A stretch of 64,000 bases of DNA from Lantana camara (Eukaryota; Streptophyta; Magnoliopsida; Lamiales; Verbenaceae), in contig CM074861.1 of assembly GCA_037501455.1 (NCBI GenBank), forward strand, positions 37,774,001-37,838,000, written 5' to 3'. The notes beneath the pieces were generated by a model. It did not search any database. It was not told the origin of the DNA and saw nothing but the letters and a program-made list of their open reading frames with translations. Position numbers and translations under genes: made by a program. Shown in pieces: positions 21,681-38,194 of this stretch. Numbering within the stretch: the stretch's first letter is position 1; every line of letters starts with the position of its first letter.

Positions 21681-22863
21681 AAATTTTGACATCTTGTACA
21701 CAAACGAGTGAGGAAAAGCTTGCCGAACAAGAAAATTAATTATTACATGGTCCATGACATTTATGCCCATATTTAGTCAAACCCCCCGCATGACTTTTGG
21801 AAATCAACTCGAAATTCATCCAAGAAAACAATAAAAAATAGAGTTATAAAAGATTAACAAGTAAGCAATAACTAAGGTACACATTTCATATAAAAAAAGT
21901 TAAAATTGAACTCGTTATGTTTTTCCCGTTGAAATGGACTACACTGCTGTCATTCTCTTGCTGGTAATGAAATACTGTTGAAATCTATGTTATAATAATT
22001 TAAATAAATAATTAATTTAGGGAAAGTGATAATAATCACATGGCAAGCTCCCACTAGACAATTTTGTTAAAGATTTAGACCAAAATGCTCATTATTTTAA
22101 ATAACATCATATTATATATTGTATTTTGGGTGTTGTAACTGCAGCTTGCTATATGATTTTCTAATTCTTCAACTCTTTTTAGTTCATTCTTCATTTAATG
22201 CATTTGAATATTGATACATCTCCCTACTAAGGAGCGGCACAGCCACATATAAACCAATATATGTCACTATGCCAGTGATTTTTTAATTTGAATTTTATTT
22301 TTGTGTATATATAATATTAGTTGTAAAAATGGGGTAACGTTCACATAATGTTAAATTTTACTCTGCATTTATAATATATAATATATAGTTCGATTGTTAA
22401 GAAATTATTATTTGAATTTCGGGGCTATGATCCGCCAGTGATGTTCAATATGTATATATATATTATACCTTAAAAGAATATTTAAAAAATACAATAAATT
22501 TTATATGAAAAGTTCAACGTTCTATTGAATTGTTCATTGTGAAATGAACAACAACGTACGACATCATGGCTAGACATAAGACATGTGTGTTTTTGTCTTA
22601 ATTCTTAAGACAACTTCAAATGGCGAGAAAAGTAAATATATATTATATCCTGAAAAAAAGTCAGCATGTTTATAATATATTTTTGAATTGAAGGAAAGAA
22701 CCAAGTTCCTTGTACGAATTGTCCATTCCCCGGTTCAGTCAACACGCTTGTTTCTTGCGACGTCCTTAGCTGTTAAATGAATTTCACGCGCAGACCATTA
22801 TCTTTTCAAAAGAAATTCATCTCGACGAATCCCTAAAATATCTGTACGTAATGGTGGAGTGAG
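21681..22863. other. Upstream region of the kinase gene
   Basis: AT-rich non-coding DNA. I see no other gene and no clear transposon ends. The promoter and 5' UTR of the kinase should be here, but no single TATA box stands out among many TATATA runs. Confidence 0.5.
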
Positions 22864-25727
<2,864 letters not shown>

Positions 25728-26107
25728 GCACGTTATATGAAAATATTCTTTTGTACATTACATAATCTTTTTTTTTTTTTTTAAATTAATTTGTTGATAT
25801 ATTTAGGTTTTGAGAGGATATGTATTCAACGATGGTTAGTTGAGAGTATAAAATTTTATGTGCATGCATGTATTTTTTTAGTTTTATTTTAGCTTTTTCG
25901 TGTACTGTATAGCTGTTTTTTAGTATTTATTTGATAATTGGTAACCAATTTGATTGAAAACTGCTGGAAGAACTTGTAGTCTTGTACCATTGTGTTGAAT
26001 AAATGATAGCTGAATGGATTTTTGTGTGATTTTAATGTGAACCCAGTCGGGGATTAAATTAAAATTATTAGGTGGTGATTGATGAGCGTTTTACCTTTAT
26101 TATCTAA
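25728..26107. other. 3' flank of the kinase gene
   Basis: This is the kinase 3' UTR and downstream sequence. About 25735-25930 is partly duplicated at 33360-33490 and 35067-35130, next to the truncated exon copy. No other gene is seen. Confidence 0.6.
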
Positions 26108-26723
26108 ATAGGAGAAAATTGCATTTTTCGCTGACCCAAAAAAAAAAAAGAAAACTGCATTTTTGGTCCTGTAGGAAATAGGTCGTTTTTTTTGTCCCGT
26201 AGTTTTTAAATCGTCCTGCACTTTTAATTTTTCAATAAATTTAGTCCCAAAGACCAAAGTGCAAAAAATTCAATATTAGTTCTAACTCCGTTAACTTTTT
26301 TGTTAGTCACCATTAGCGGGTTTAGATATTCAAAAATTAATATAATAATTTGTCTTTCTAATGTTTAGAAATATAAATTTATAATATTTTTTCTTAAAAA
26401 ATACATATCAAATATTAGGAAAAATTTAAAAGAACACCAATCACATGATATGCATTATATTTTATTTTTATAATAAATAATAAATTATTATATTTTAAAA
26501 TATAAATATTACTTTAAAATTATTAAATAAAAAAATAAAAACATTATACAAAATAACATAATTAATAAAATAATTTTCAATATTGCATTTAGTTAAAAAT
26601 ACGTAAAATAAAAAATTGAAAATAATTAATATTTATAATATTTAAATATTTCTTATATATATAAGATTTCATTTATTTCAAATAATTAAAGTTGCATTTA
26701 GTTAAAATTAAAAATAACTGAGA

Positions 26724-26787
<64 letters not shown>

Positions 26788-27465
26788 CAACAATATAGTA
26801 TTAATTAAAAAATTAAAAAGTAATTAGTAGCCTACATTTTAATGAAATAACATCAAAATTTTAAAACACTATAATAATATAATGTACAATTATATTTATA
26901 CTATAATTATAATAGTTCATTAATATAATATTTAATTAGAATCGATAGTAAGTTTTAACAATATCATATTTACTTAAAAATAAAAGTTAATATCATAATA
27001 AAAAATCATAATAATAATAATTAATTATATTGTAATTATAATTATAAAAATTTTAACTATGTGTATTTTAAAAAAGAAAAATAGAATTAAAAATGAATTA
27101 ACAGAATTGGTGTCAAAAATAAATTTTTTGCACTTTGGTACAGAAAATTTTTTGGTGAAAAATCTACCCCATAACTCCCAAAATTTACAATTTCATGCAC
27201 TATTTAACCCGAATACATTTGACTTGCTGAAAAATCCGTTGATTCTACAGATGTAGGACACGTGTAAAATCAATGGGTTTTCCAACACATGTAGGACAAG
27301 TGTAAGGACACATGTAAAATCAGTGGGTTTTCTGACATGTTAAACGTACTCGGGTCAAATAGTGCATGAAATTGCAAATTTTCAGACATATTTTTTTATC
27401 AAAAAAATTTTTGTACCAAAATTACGAATTAGGGTGAGTTAGTATACTAAAATTGCTCTTTACTC
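26108..27465. mobile_element. Putative foldback (Mutator-type?) non-autonomous element
   Basis: The left segment (CAAAGTGCAAAAAATTC... near 26255-26310) matches the complement of the right segment (GAATTAACAGAATTGG...TTTTTTGCACTTTGG near 27090-27140). The outer ends are similar too (GGAGAAAATTGCATTTT and the complement of AAAATTGCTCTTTACTCC). The AT-rich middle (26340-27050) is non-coding and holds a long (TA)n tract. Ends are approximate and no TSD was confirmed. Confidence 0.4.
26726..26783. repeat. (TA)n microsatellite
   Basis: An uninterrupted alternating TA tract of about 58 bp in an AT-rich region. Similar shorter tracts occur at 27895-27921, 35947-35973 and 53803-53842. Confidence 0.95.
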
Positions 27466-27890
27466 CTTCATTTGTATATGTGAGATATACGAATCTAAAT
27501 TATAATATCACATCAACATTAATTAAAGATCAAAACAATCGACATTAATAAACTTCTATCAAGAAACTATATTTTACATATGCAGGACACGTGTAAGGAT
27601 ACATGTGAAATCAATGGGCTTTTTGATACGTTAAACATACCTGCGTTAAATAGTACATAAAATTATAAATTTTAAGAATGAAATTACGAACTTTGAGAGT
27701 TATGGGATAAATTTTTTATCAAAAAAATTTTTATAGCAAAATTACAAATTAGGATGATTAATTGGTATACCAAAATTGCATTTGCTCCTTCATAATGTAT
27801 ATGTATGATATACGAATCTAAATTATAATATCATATCAACATTAATTAAAGATCAAAACAATCTACATTAATAAAACTTCGATCAATAAA
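27280..27890. repeat. Tandem duplication of ~300-bp unit
   Basis: The segment from about 27280 to 27580 recurs at about 27580-27890. Shared landmarks are GGACA(C/A)GTGTAAGGA(C/T)ACATG, AAATC(A/A)(G/A)TGGG, TTTTTATCAAAAAAATTTTT, GATATACGAATCTAAATTATAATATC and AACATTAATTAAAGATCAAAACAATC. It is non-coding. Confidence 0.8.
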
Positions 27891-27926
<36 letters not shown>

Positions 27927-28158
27927 CTCATGTTAAAGACAAATATATATTATTTCAAAAGCCTATCACGTATTTGTGATCCACATCAACGAACGGCTTT
28001 AAACTACAATTATTACAATACTTGAACACCAACGCGGACACGAGTAACTCTTAATCGAACTGACACACATACAAAATTAATTCCCTAATGACAACGGCAA
28101 TCAACAATCCAAGATCTTCACAAATTAACCCAATAACTAAAATAACTAATTGATTGCG

Positions 28159-29555
<1,397 letters not shown>

Positions 29556-29620
29556 TTAGTTTATGATAAGGAAGAGATTTTATTGTGAAGAAAGCAATCA
29601 AAGCATGCATGGGGACACTG

Positions 29621-29630
29621 AATTTATAGG
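29621..29630 (-). promoter_or_regulatory. TATA box of the peroxidase gene
   Basis: CTATAAATTC on the minus strand lies about 80 bp upstream of the ATG at 29543, a normal spacing for a plant promoter with a short leader. Confidence 0.65.
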
Positions 29631-29934
29631 GCGTTGGAGATGTACGTCTTTCGTCATTGCTCATGGCAACAACGCGTTTCGCATACAAGTATTATTATTA
29701 TTTTTATTATAAGTTTTGGCGGAAAATTGCAAATTTATGCATGTTGGAATTGTTTAAATGAAGTATTTGGACTGTTAGAATATCGAATTATTATTTATCT
29801 CTTCGTTAAAAGACTTTCTTTAAAAGGTAATTTATTCATATATTTATCAATGGAAATAGATTTGGTCTTGGAGCAATGGTTGAGCTTTTGGCTTATCATT
29901 TACACCCTATAACAGAATTGTAATAAGTACCTAG

Positions 29935-30772
29935 GGGAAACGTAGGAAATCTCCCCACATGGTGATCTAAATTTTAGTTAGCTCCCCACTCAAAAAATTC
30001 ATCATACTAATTCCCAAATTGACTTTCATAATTTTAGTTCACTCCCCATTTCGCGTAAAATTACTAAACTGACCTTGAGACATAATATGAAATGACATGA
30101 CATATCACTCTTCGCTCCTACAAACCATTTTGTTAATATAATACCTCATATACACGATTTTATATTTTCATTTTGTATATTAATACTTCAAAATATAATT
30201 TTTATATTTCATATGTAAAAATTAATATATATTTTTTGTGTGTAGGTGGATGGTCGGGTAAAAATTAATTGTTGATTTATATTTTGAAGTATTAATTAGA
30301 AACTATAAAGTATCCAAATTATAATACAGAGTATTAAAATTATAGAATAAGGTATTCAAATTATAAAATAGAGTATTATAAATTTTTCGAATTATAAAAC
30401 TGCAAATTATAAAATAGAGTATCCAGATTTAAAAATAGAGTATTATTTGTAAATAATAAAGTACTCATATTTAAAATTGAAGTACGAGAAGGAAAAATAA
30501 AAAGAAAAAGAAAAAAAAGTATTGTTCGTAAAAGTTAGTATTCAAATTTAAAAATAGAGTATTACTCGTCAAAGTTAAAGTACCAATTTTTAAAAATGAA
30601 GTATATAAAGGAAAACAAAATAAGTAAGGGTATTGCAGTCAATTTAGATAAGTGGGGAGTGACCTTAAATTATAAAGTTGAATTGAGGAGTTAGTATAAA
30701 TTTTTTTTTAGATGGGGGAGTAAATTAAAATTTGTGTAACTCATGGGGAATTAACAATTACTGTTACCCATC
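29935..30772. mobile_element. Foldback MITE (~840 bp)
   Basis: About 150 bp at each end are imperfect inverted repeats: CTCCCCAC...TAATTCCCAAATTGACTTTCATAATTTTAG...CACTCCCC on the left against the complement of GGGGAGTGACCTTAAATTATAAAGTTGAATTGAGGAGTTAG on the right. The inner part has short AT-rich repeats (AGAGTATTA, AAAGTA). TSD not resolved. Confidence 0.6.
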
Positions 30773-30789
30773 TAATTTGAGATCTACTT

Positions 30790-31800
30790 ACACGGCTCCC
30801 ACACGATACCAATATGTGTTTGATACGACAAAAGTATATAAAAAAAAAATTGGACACGCTGAGAACACGACACCGACATGGCTCGGACACGCGAGGACAC
30901 GGGAAATTGAAAAAAAAATCAATTTTTTTTGGGTTAATTACATCTAGACCCCTTCCGAGTTTAGTATATTACAATTGGACCCCTGTTAGTCATTTTATTA
31001 CAGTTTGACCCCTTCTAAAATTTCGAAATTACTAAACGGTGAAGAAAATGTACGATTCCGTTAAATATTTCACTTTATATTCCAAATAATTGCGTTATAT
31101 TTCAAATAATTGTGAAATGACCATTATGTTTGGTTCTAAGATCATGTTTTATAAAAGTAGGAAAAAAATCACGTCTTTTTAGAATAAATAAATGGTTAAA
31201 CAAACAATTATTTCACAATTATTTTGAATATAATGGTTATTTCACAATTATTTGGAATATTCCGTGAAATATTTAACGAAATTGTATCTTTTCTTCACCG
31301 TTTAGTAATTTTGAAATTTTAGAAAGGGTCAAACTATAATAAAATGACTAACAGGGGTCCAATTGTAATATACTAAACTCGGAAGGGGTCTAGATGTAAT
31401 TAACCCATTTTTTTTTATATTTTTCTTAAAATTTGAGGATTTTAATTTTTTTGCCAAAAATATAATTTTATAAATTATTAAAATATGTTAATTTAAATTT
31501 ATTTTTATTTTTATTTTGAATTTTTGTCGCAATATCATGATACACAAATTTATGTGTTAATGTTATTTATAATGATTTTGAATGTTGAATTGAATATAAA
31601 TGTATTTTATCTAAATTTGTAATATTAAATACTCTTATGAATATCTCATTTTAAATAAATTAAATAATATAAAATATATTTATTTTATATATAATATAAC
31701 CATGTCCGAATTATGTCGTATCCTAAATTTTAAAAAAGATCCGTGTCGCTGTGTCCATGTCGCGTCTTATCCGTGTTGCCGTATCGGGGTAGTGTCCGTA
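30790..31800. mobile_element. Diverged relative of the hAT MITE family, with nested MITE
   Basis: The left part (30790-30900) and right part (31690-31790) are rich in CGACACGGACAC and GTGTCGCTGTGTCC motifs, like the elements at 21516 and 35185. The candidate ends CTACTTACACGG and CCGTAAGTTATAG are degenerate and no TSD is visible. It is interrupted by the MITE at 30931-31406. Confidence 0.5.
30931..31406. mobile_element. Mutator-type MITE with ~200-bp TIRs
   Basis: The arms start GGGTTAATTACATCTAGACC and are near-identical inverted copies over about 200 bp each, leaving almost no unique middle. It is flanked by a 9-bp repeat ATTTTTTTT (30922-30930, 31407-31415), the Mutator TSD length, though in low-complexity sequence. 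Confidence 0.85.
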
Positions 31801-33129
31801 AGTTATAGAACTTAGTAACTTACAATTAATCCTTATTTAATTGGGGTTTCGTGAAATGTCGATCATGTATTCATGTGGGTAGTTTTTTAAATAAGAAAGT
31901 CCATGTTTTAGACATGGATACAGCTATTAAGAAGAAACATATAACAAATTAAAGACGGTGGTTAAATAACAGGATACTAATTTAAGAGTCAAAAGAATTT
32001 AAACAGGAGTGTCCCTACACCCAACTATATATTCGTGGAGAACATTTTTCTAAGGAGATTTCATGCCAATATTATTTTGAAAGCCATGCAAGAATATTAA
32101 TTTCCAAATGGGAAGATCTAATTAAATATAATTTTACGGGGGATAGAGGCAAGTTAGGGGAAATAGACTGCTTACATCTAGTATGCATTAATATACATAT
32201 ATATACCTTTATGATCCAAGTTTAGTTAACAATAAAATTTTATCATATTTTATTTTATCGGACATATTCTTAATACTTCATCGTATTTTAAAGAACTCTT
32301 ATTGAAAGATCATGTGGTGTTGAAATCCACGTGCCGTTCCTTTTGGGTAAAAAAATTGTAAAAATACAATGAGAACGTAACAATGAAAATTCGTTAATAG
32401 AATTTAGTAAATGGAGGTGTGCAAATATTTGTATTTAAGTAGTAAATTCATAGTTGCTGGAACTGAAAAATATTATTTTGAATTCCATGCAAGAATATTA
32501 ATATTTTATAATCTATACTGCGTATGTAGACTTAAAATTTTTTCCAAGATCCATATCTATTTAAATTAAAAAAAAAATCATTCCAAAGGATAAGACCGAA
32601 AATTACGCTTTATCATTTGAAGTAGACAGGGTCTAAATTGATTTTTTGGGCAAAACCCTAGCTAAATGACATGCACAAAGTCGGAAGATCTTTTAATAAA
32701 TTAAATCTAAATATTCTTTTTATACGCTTAGAGCATTTAGAGTGGTTTTCCTTATAAACTCTTTAATATTGTTTATATAATAACTTAATTATTTTACTTT
32801 TAGATTAACAAAGTAAGTACATCAATGCTGAATAGCACTTATTATTGCTTATTTTTTACTATCAATTCGCGGAAGCCAATTATGGGCGAAAATACAATTA
32901 AAAAATGTGAAAGTTGTAATCTTGATGACCAAGTCCATCTCAGTGATAATGATATATATGATTGCACAATTTTATTATCCTTCATGCATCACATTAATTT
33001 GACTATACATATAATAGGGAAATTGCAAATTTGGTATACTAAATCGATCGATTTAATTTTTTTAATACATTTAATTTTTCAATAATAAAATAGGATCACA
33101 TCTTAAAAATCATACAATATTTAATACAC
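31801..33129. other. AT-rich intergenic sequence
   Basis: No gene, RNA or transposon end recognised in about 1.3 kb. A short phrase (CCATGCAAGAATATTAAT) recurs at about 32083 and 32487. The 86-codon frame at 32825-33085 has no family features and a composition typical of non-coding AT-rich DNA. Confidence 0.5.
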
Positions 33130-33490
33130 TTTCAATGGATTGGGTGTTGCGATTCCATCAAGAAAGCCAAACAATCTTGAAGAACCAACAAGGCCAGGAT
33201 TGCCTGGGGTAAGGTACAAGAGGATCAATGGCTACTGCAACTTCTGATTATCGAGTACTCAGTCGTTTGAGCCGACAAAGCCACAAATTGATACTTTAAC
33301 TGCAACTACTTCTTATGAAAGATCACGTCCGGATCCCCATGGGAAACGTCCCATGGAAGATTAGGCATGATGATATAAGAAAATATTCTTTTATACATTA
33401 TATGAAGTTATCTTTTCATTTTTTTTCAAAAATTAATTTGTTGATATATTTAGGTTTTGAGAAGATATGCATTCGATGGTTAGTTGAGAC
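33130..33490 (+). pseudogene. Truncated duplicate of the CRK43-like kinase 3' end
   Basis: This matches the end of kinase exon 6 and its 3' UTR (25475 onward). It includes the segment encoding [17 protein letters not shown], the GTAC(A/T)GCAACTTCTGATT region and the end GKRPME plus TAG. A deletion of about 17 bases after GTACAAGAGG removes the frame, and the rest of the gene is absent. The duplicate 3' UTR is split by the hAT element 33491-35058 and continues at 35067-35130. Same orientation as the parent gene, about 7.6 kb downstream, so probably the remnant of a tandem duplication. Confidence 0.9.
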
Positions 33491-35058
33491 TAGGGGTGTC
33501 AATTCCCAACGCGACCCACCCATCTAAATATCAAGTTAGGATTGGGGGTTTTTGGGTTCAGGTCGAATCGGATCGGATCCAAAAATAACCCGAAAACAAA
33601 AGAGAAAAACGGGTTGGGTTCGGGTTGACCCGAAAAATTCCACGGGTGACCTATAACCCGAAACCCACCCGACCCAACCCGATCCACCCAAATTTTTTAA
33701 AAAATATATATTTTATTTATTTAAATTATATGGTGTTTTTTAATTAGATACACATAAATAAAATGATTGTTTGTTTAGAATTAGGTATATTTAAAGAATA
33801 ACAATTTATTTATTATTTGAGAATAATGTGATAATAATAATATTATGTAATTTATCTAAATTATATACTTTTGTAATTAGATAGACATACATAATTGTAA
33901 TACTAGTAATTTTGTACATTCGATGCATGTAAAAAAAGAATATTATTATTTAAATATATATTTGTTTAAAGAAAAAAACTATATTAGTTAAATATATCAA
34001 ATTAAATTATTATATGGATAAGGAATAATTAAAATATAAATTAAAAAATATGAGAAAGAAAAATAAAAAAGAATATAAAAATGAGAAAAGAAGTGGAGTG
34101 AGAGAAAAGTGGGGTTAATAGATAATTAATTTATTGGGGCATGTTCGGCATGTGATGGAGAATAGATTCAATAGAAAAAAAGAATTAGAGACCACATTTG
34201 TCTCTCTCGGTTAATATAATAGTATAGATGATTAGATTAAAGGAAGTTTATGGACAAAAAGAATATTATGTCATTATTTAGACTTACATAATTTGAATTG
34301 CTTTATTATTAGCTTATTAGAATTAATATTATGCAAATTATTTGATCTAAATAATGTTTATGTATCTAATTTATATTTGACATAATTGACCTATTGATTA
34401 AATTTTATTAAATTTATATAGAACTTAATTAGAACTAGATTTCGAATTGAATTTCGATTGAGATTATAAACAAGTTTCTAATATAAATAAAATTTATTAG
34501 AATTAGATTAAAATTAGGATCATAAGCAAATTTCTATCTATAATTAAGTGTTAATAAAATTTTAATAAAAATTTATAATACATATTATTTTACATAATTA
34601 CCTTAATTAAAAATGATTGAATCATTATTGTAAGGGATATTTTTTGCGATCAATAAATTTTAATAAACACAAAAATGAATTTATACTTTTATAATATAAT
34701 ATAAACTATTACAATTTATATTCTTTTAAAAAGAATTTTTTTTGACACTTCTTGATTATGTTAATAGTTATACAATTGTGTTATGAATGATTTAGTTGTA
34801 TTTATTATGTATATTTATTGGTAATAATTGTAGGGAAGAGAAAAGAAAAAAAATTTAAAGAATAAGGAGAAATCGTGTTGGGTTGGGTTAGTGGGTTGGG
34901 CCGGGTTGATAGGTTGCCTCAAAAGAAAATCAGGTCGATCCGAACCACCCGAAGGTTAGGGTTCACCATTTCGGGTTCAATTCGGGTTCGGGTTGAGATT
35001 TTTTTTTTATAATACCCCTACCTCAACCCCATCCGACCTACCCGAATTGACACCCGTA
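33491..35058. mobile_element. Non-autonomous hAT element (1568 bp)
   Basis: Ends TAGGGGTGTCAATTC and GAATTGACACCCGTA are flanked by a perfect 8-bp TSD GTTGAGAC (33483-33490, 35059-35066). About 200 bp inside each end are dense with ACCCGA/TCGGGT motifs in mixed orientation, typical subterminal binding repeats. The AT-rich middle has no transposase. Confidence 0.92.
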
Positions 35059-35066
35059 GTTGAGAC

Positions 35067-35130
35067 TATGAAATTTTTTGCATGCATATATGGTTTGCTT
35101 TGTTTTAGCTTTTTGAATGTTTTACATTTA
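35067..35130 (+). pseudogene. Continuation of duplicated kinase 3' UTR
   Basis: After the hAT TSD the sequence resumes similarity to 25850-25910 (ATGAAATTTTTTGCATGCAT...TTTTAGCTTTTT). It is non-coding and records that the hAT element inserted after the duplication. Confidence 0.7.
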
Positions 35131-35184
35131 TTATGTAAATAATTAACGCCAACCAACTAAACATAGGAACTAGATTGTTATCAC

Positions 35185-35940
35185 CTCTAATGCACGGACA
35201 CTTCGAAAAATGACCCCGTGCAGTGTCGGACACGGACACGGACACGCCACCGACACGTGTCGGACACGTGTGATCCGTGTCCTGAATAAAAAAAAAATTA
35301 AAATAAAGAAGGACACGGTGTCGGACACTCCGTGGCGGAGTGTCCGACACGGTTAAGACACTGATTTCAAAATTTTTGAATTTCTGTAATGTGGAGGCTC
35401 CATCGTGCCATCTCTTGCCGATTTAGATAGTAAAAGCTCACTCTATGAAGTGGTAATGGTGCTGGCCATGGTGGCGGTGAGGTTTTGGAAAGAGGAGGCA
35501 TCACAACATCTTCTGCAGATTTGAATGTTGAGGACTCCCTCTCCGCAATAGTAACGATAGCAATAGCGGTGGTAGTGGGGTTTTTGGGAGGAGGAGGATT
35601 TATGCTTCATGCCGGTCATAGTGTCATTGACTCGGTGTGAATGTTTTCCGGAATATGTGAACAAGATGAATAAGCGGCGGAAGAGTGCTGGTAGATGAAT
35701 GTGCAGCAGAGTATAATTAGGGTAAGACAAATATTATTAACCTGGGGCCTTTGGCCCATATAACTCTAAAATATTTTTTCCTTTTATCCAATATTATTTC
35801 AAACGTTAAGGCTAAGTATATGCATTTCTTGATCTGTGATACTTTTAAATCTTATTCATTCCATATAAGAAATAGCTTATATAAATCAAAGAATATTTTA
35901 TGCTTATAACATAAAAAATATTTGGTTAGTGCTACATAAA

Positions 35941-35979
<39 letters not shown>

Positions 35980-36077
35980 CCGTGTCAAAGCCGTGTCGTG
36001 TCCTAAAATTTTTAAAAAATCCGTGTCGCTGTGTCCGTGTCGTGTCATGTCCGTGTCCCTGTGTCCCTGTGTCCGTG
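35185..36077. mobile_element. hAT-type element (893 bp), GTGTC-rich
   Basis: The left end CTCTAATGCACGGACAC and right end (complement) CTATGATGCACGGACAC are flanked by a perfect 8-bp TSD GTTATCAC (35177-35184, 36078-36085). The subterminal GTGTCCGTGTC clusters match those of the 157-bp MITE at 21516. About 35380-35730 is GC-richer unrelated sequence that may be a captured fragment. No transposase. Confidence 0.9.
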
Positions 36078-36085
36078 CATCATAG

Positions 36086-36359
36086 GTTATCACTCCCCTG
36101 ACTATTGTTTTACTATTGATTATTCCCTTAATTATTTGATTTCCTACTTTATTGTTAATAATTGCTTATTTAGTTGTTTTACTTTTCTTGATTACTTGTT
36201 TATTTTGTTCAGTCTATCGATTGAAGAGGATACTAAATAATAGCTTGATTTTCACATTCCCTGTGGGATCACAATGGGCTACAATTGTTGGTGTACACTT
36301 GCACGCGTATAGAGTTTATAAATTTAACACTTACCTATAACAACTATTAGAAACAAAAG
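36086..36359. other. Repeat-derived intergenic sequence
   Basis: This contains a phrase around 36260-36330 (CCCTGTGGGATCACAATGGG, then GTGTACACTTGCACGCGTAT). The same kind of sequence (on the complement) ends the solo LTR near 17990-18050, so this is probably an LTR remnant. No gene. Confidence 0.4.
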
Positions 36360-37296
36360 GCATCTTCCTATTTACTATCTCAACAAAACGCTGTAAGGGG
36401 CAGAAAAGAAGGACTTGGATATCGAGAAATTTGCTCTGTCACTAATCAATGCCTCGTGAAAGTTGAGGCCATATTCCCGAGCTCATTCAATAACGGTGCA
36501 CACGAATCAACCCTTACAACAGGTCTTATCCAAGCTAGACACTTCAAGGCGACTGATTAAGTGGACCATTGAATTAGGTCAATTTGAGCACCAAAATGGC
36601 CATCCAGGCACAAGTGATTGGCGATGTACTTGTTAAGTGCTACAACTTCGACGGTCCACTGTCGGGTACTGGTGGCATATGGGTGTTACATACGGATGGT
36701 CCCTCGACCGCCCAAGGGAAAGGAGTAAGGATAACCTTCAGAAACCCTAAAGGGGAGGAAACGGACTATGCCATCATGTTGAATTTTTAAGTATTCAATA
36801 ATGAAGCAAAATATAAAGCTCTTATCCAATGAATGAACATCGCCCCCAAGTATGGTGCTACAAAGCTAACGGTCATTGTAGATTTGGTCACAAGCCAAAT
36901 AGAAGGGTCTTACGAGGCTCAGGAAATCTCCCTGGTGTAATTTTTGAAGAAAACAAAAGAGTCTATTGCCAAGTTTAAAAGTTTCACTTTGAACCAGCTT
37001 CCCCAAGCGGAAAACGAACAAGCTAACACTCTCTCTAAGTTTGCTATAGGAGGATCAGGAAATATGCCCATAGTTTTTCTGAAGACTGAAGAGCCTTTGA
37101 TAAAGGCCAGTCAAAAAGCAAGTGAAATTGCTACCATTAATCCCTCTGAGCCATGTTGGCTCGATGATTATGTGCGCTTCCTTAGAGACAACATGTTGTC
37201 CACAGATAAAGTAACGATTCACGAACTAAGAAATTAAGCCCCCAGGTTTGCTCTCGACCACGGGGGTCAATTGTTTAAGGGGCTAATAGCATTAGT
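36360..37296 (+). pseudogene. Tat-type Ty3/gypsy pol fragment (RNase H region)
   Basis: Seen in frame segments: WVLHTDGPST with the RNase H Asp, PKGEETDYAIMLNF then a stop, an EA(K/E)YKALI-like segment, KLTVIVDLVTSQIEGSYEA, KSFTLNQLPQAENEQANTLS and CWLDDYVRFLRDN. This order is the RNase H to pre-integrase region of Tat-clade plant elements. Several stops break it. It ends where an LTR start (TGTAACACCTC) begins at 37297. Confidence 0.85.
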
Positions 37297-38194
37297 GTAA
37301 CACCTCAATTTCTCGAACGTACAGGTATGCGCCACGCGTGTGAGTTTTGAGAGTTAGGATTTATTTAATTTGAATTCTTGGAATTATATGATTTATAAAC
37401 CCTCCTTTCGTGAGTTTGATTATGTAAGTTATGTATTTAAATTCTCCGAGCATGATTAAGTGTTTAATTATTTGCAATTGTGAGAATTCTAAGCTTAATT
37501 GACCTTACTTGAAAATTTTGTTAAACTTGTGGACTTAATTTAATAATTAATAAGGGCTAAATTGTAACATTCATAAATTGGGAACTTGATTGCATAACTT
37601 AAATTTTGAAAGGACTTGTTGGCAATTTCCCCTCTTTTTCCTCCTCTCTTACACGATATACATGTATATACATATACATCTCTTCCTTTTCTTCATTTCT
37701 TATACACAAATACAAGACACACATCTCCATCTCTCTCTCCCTCTCCATCTCGATCCAACTAAGGAGTAAGAGGCCAAGTTTTTCATCCATTTTCACCAAC
37801 AATCCAAGCTTTATACCTTCATCTCTTCTTTCCCCTCCATTTCTTCCACTTTCAAGGTAAGATATATGTTTGTATAATTGTTGGAGTTTGAATATTTGTT
37901 AAAGTTTATGATCTAAGTGAATTACATGACATATTATGAAGCATATGTGTTGATTTTTAGTTAATTTCATGCATTTATAACTTGAGTTCATGAAGCTTGG
38001 AGCATGATTGGTCACTTGACTTCATAAGGGTTTCATGGGTGAATTTAAATGGATTAAAGCGTGTTTCCTTGGTTTAAATATTGCCTAAGTGATATATTTG
38101 AGCTATATACATGTTATATAATTGTTTTTGGTGTGTTTGATGCCTTGGTTTGGTGCGAGATTGGCTTGGGAGCCAATTTCCGTCATCCCCTATT
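37297..38194 (+). mobile_element. Partial Tekay-like LTR
   Basis: It starts TGTAACACCTCAATTTCTCG and continues with a pattern shared with other LTRs here (GAACGTACAGGTATGCG, then a C/T-rich stretch ending CACTTTCAAGGTAAG near 37860). It is cut off near 38190, where copia LTR sequence in the opposite orientation begins. No end or TSD. Confidence 0.65.

Noticed and set aside
33560..33700. Possible telomere-like repeats (AACCCGA)
   Set aside because: The motif is not the plant telomere unit TTTAGGG and it belongs to the subterminal array of a hAT element.
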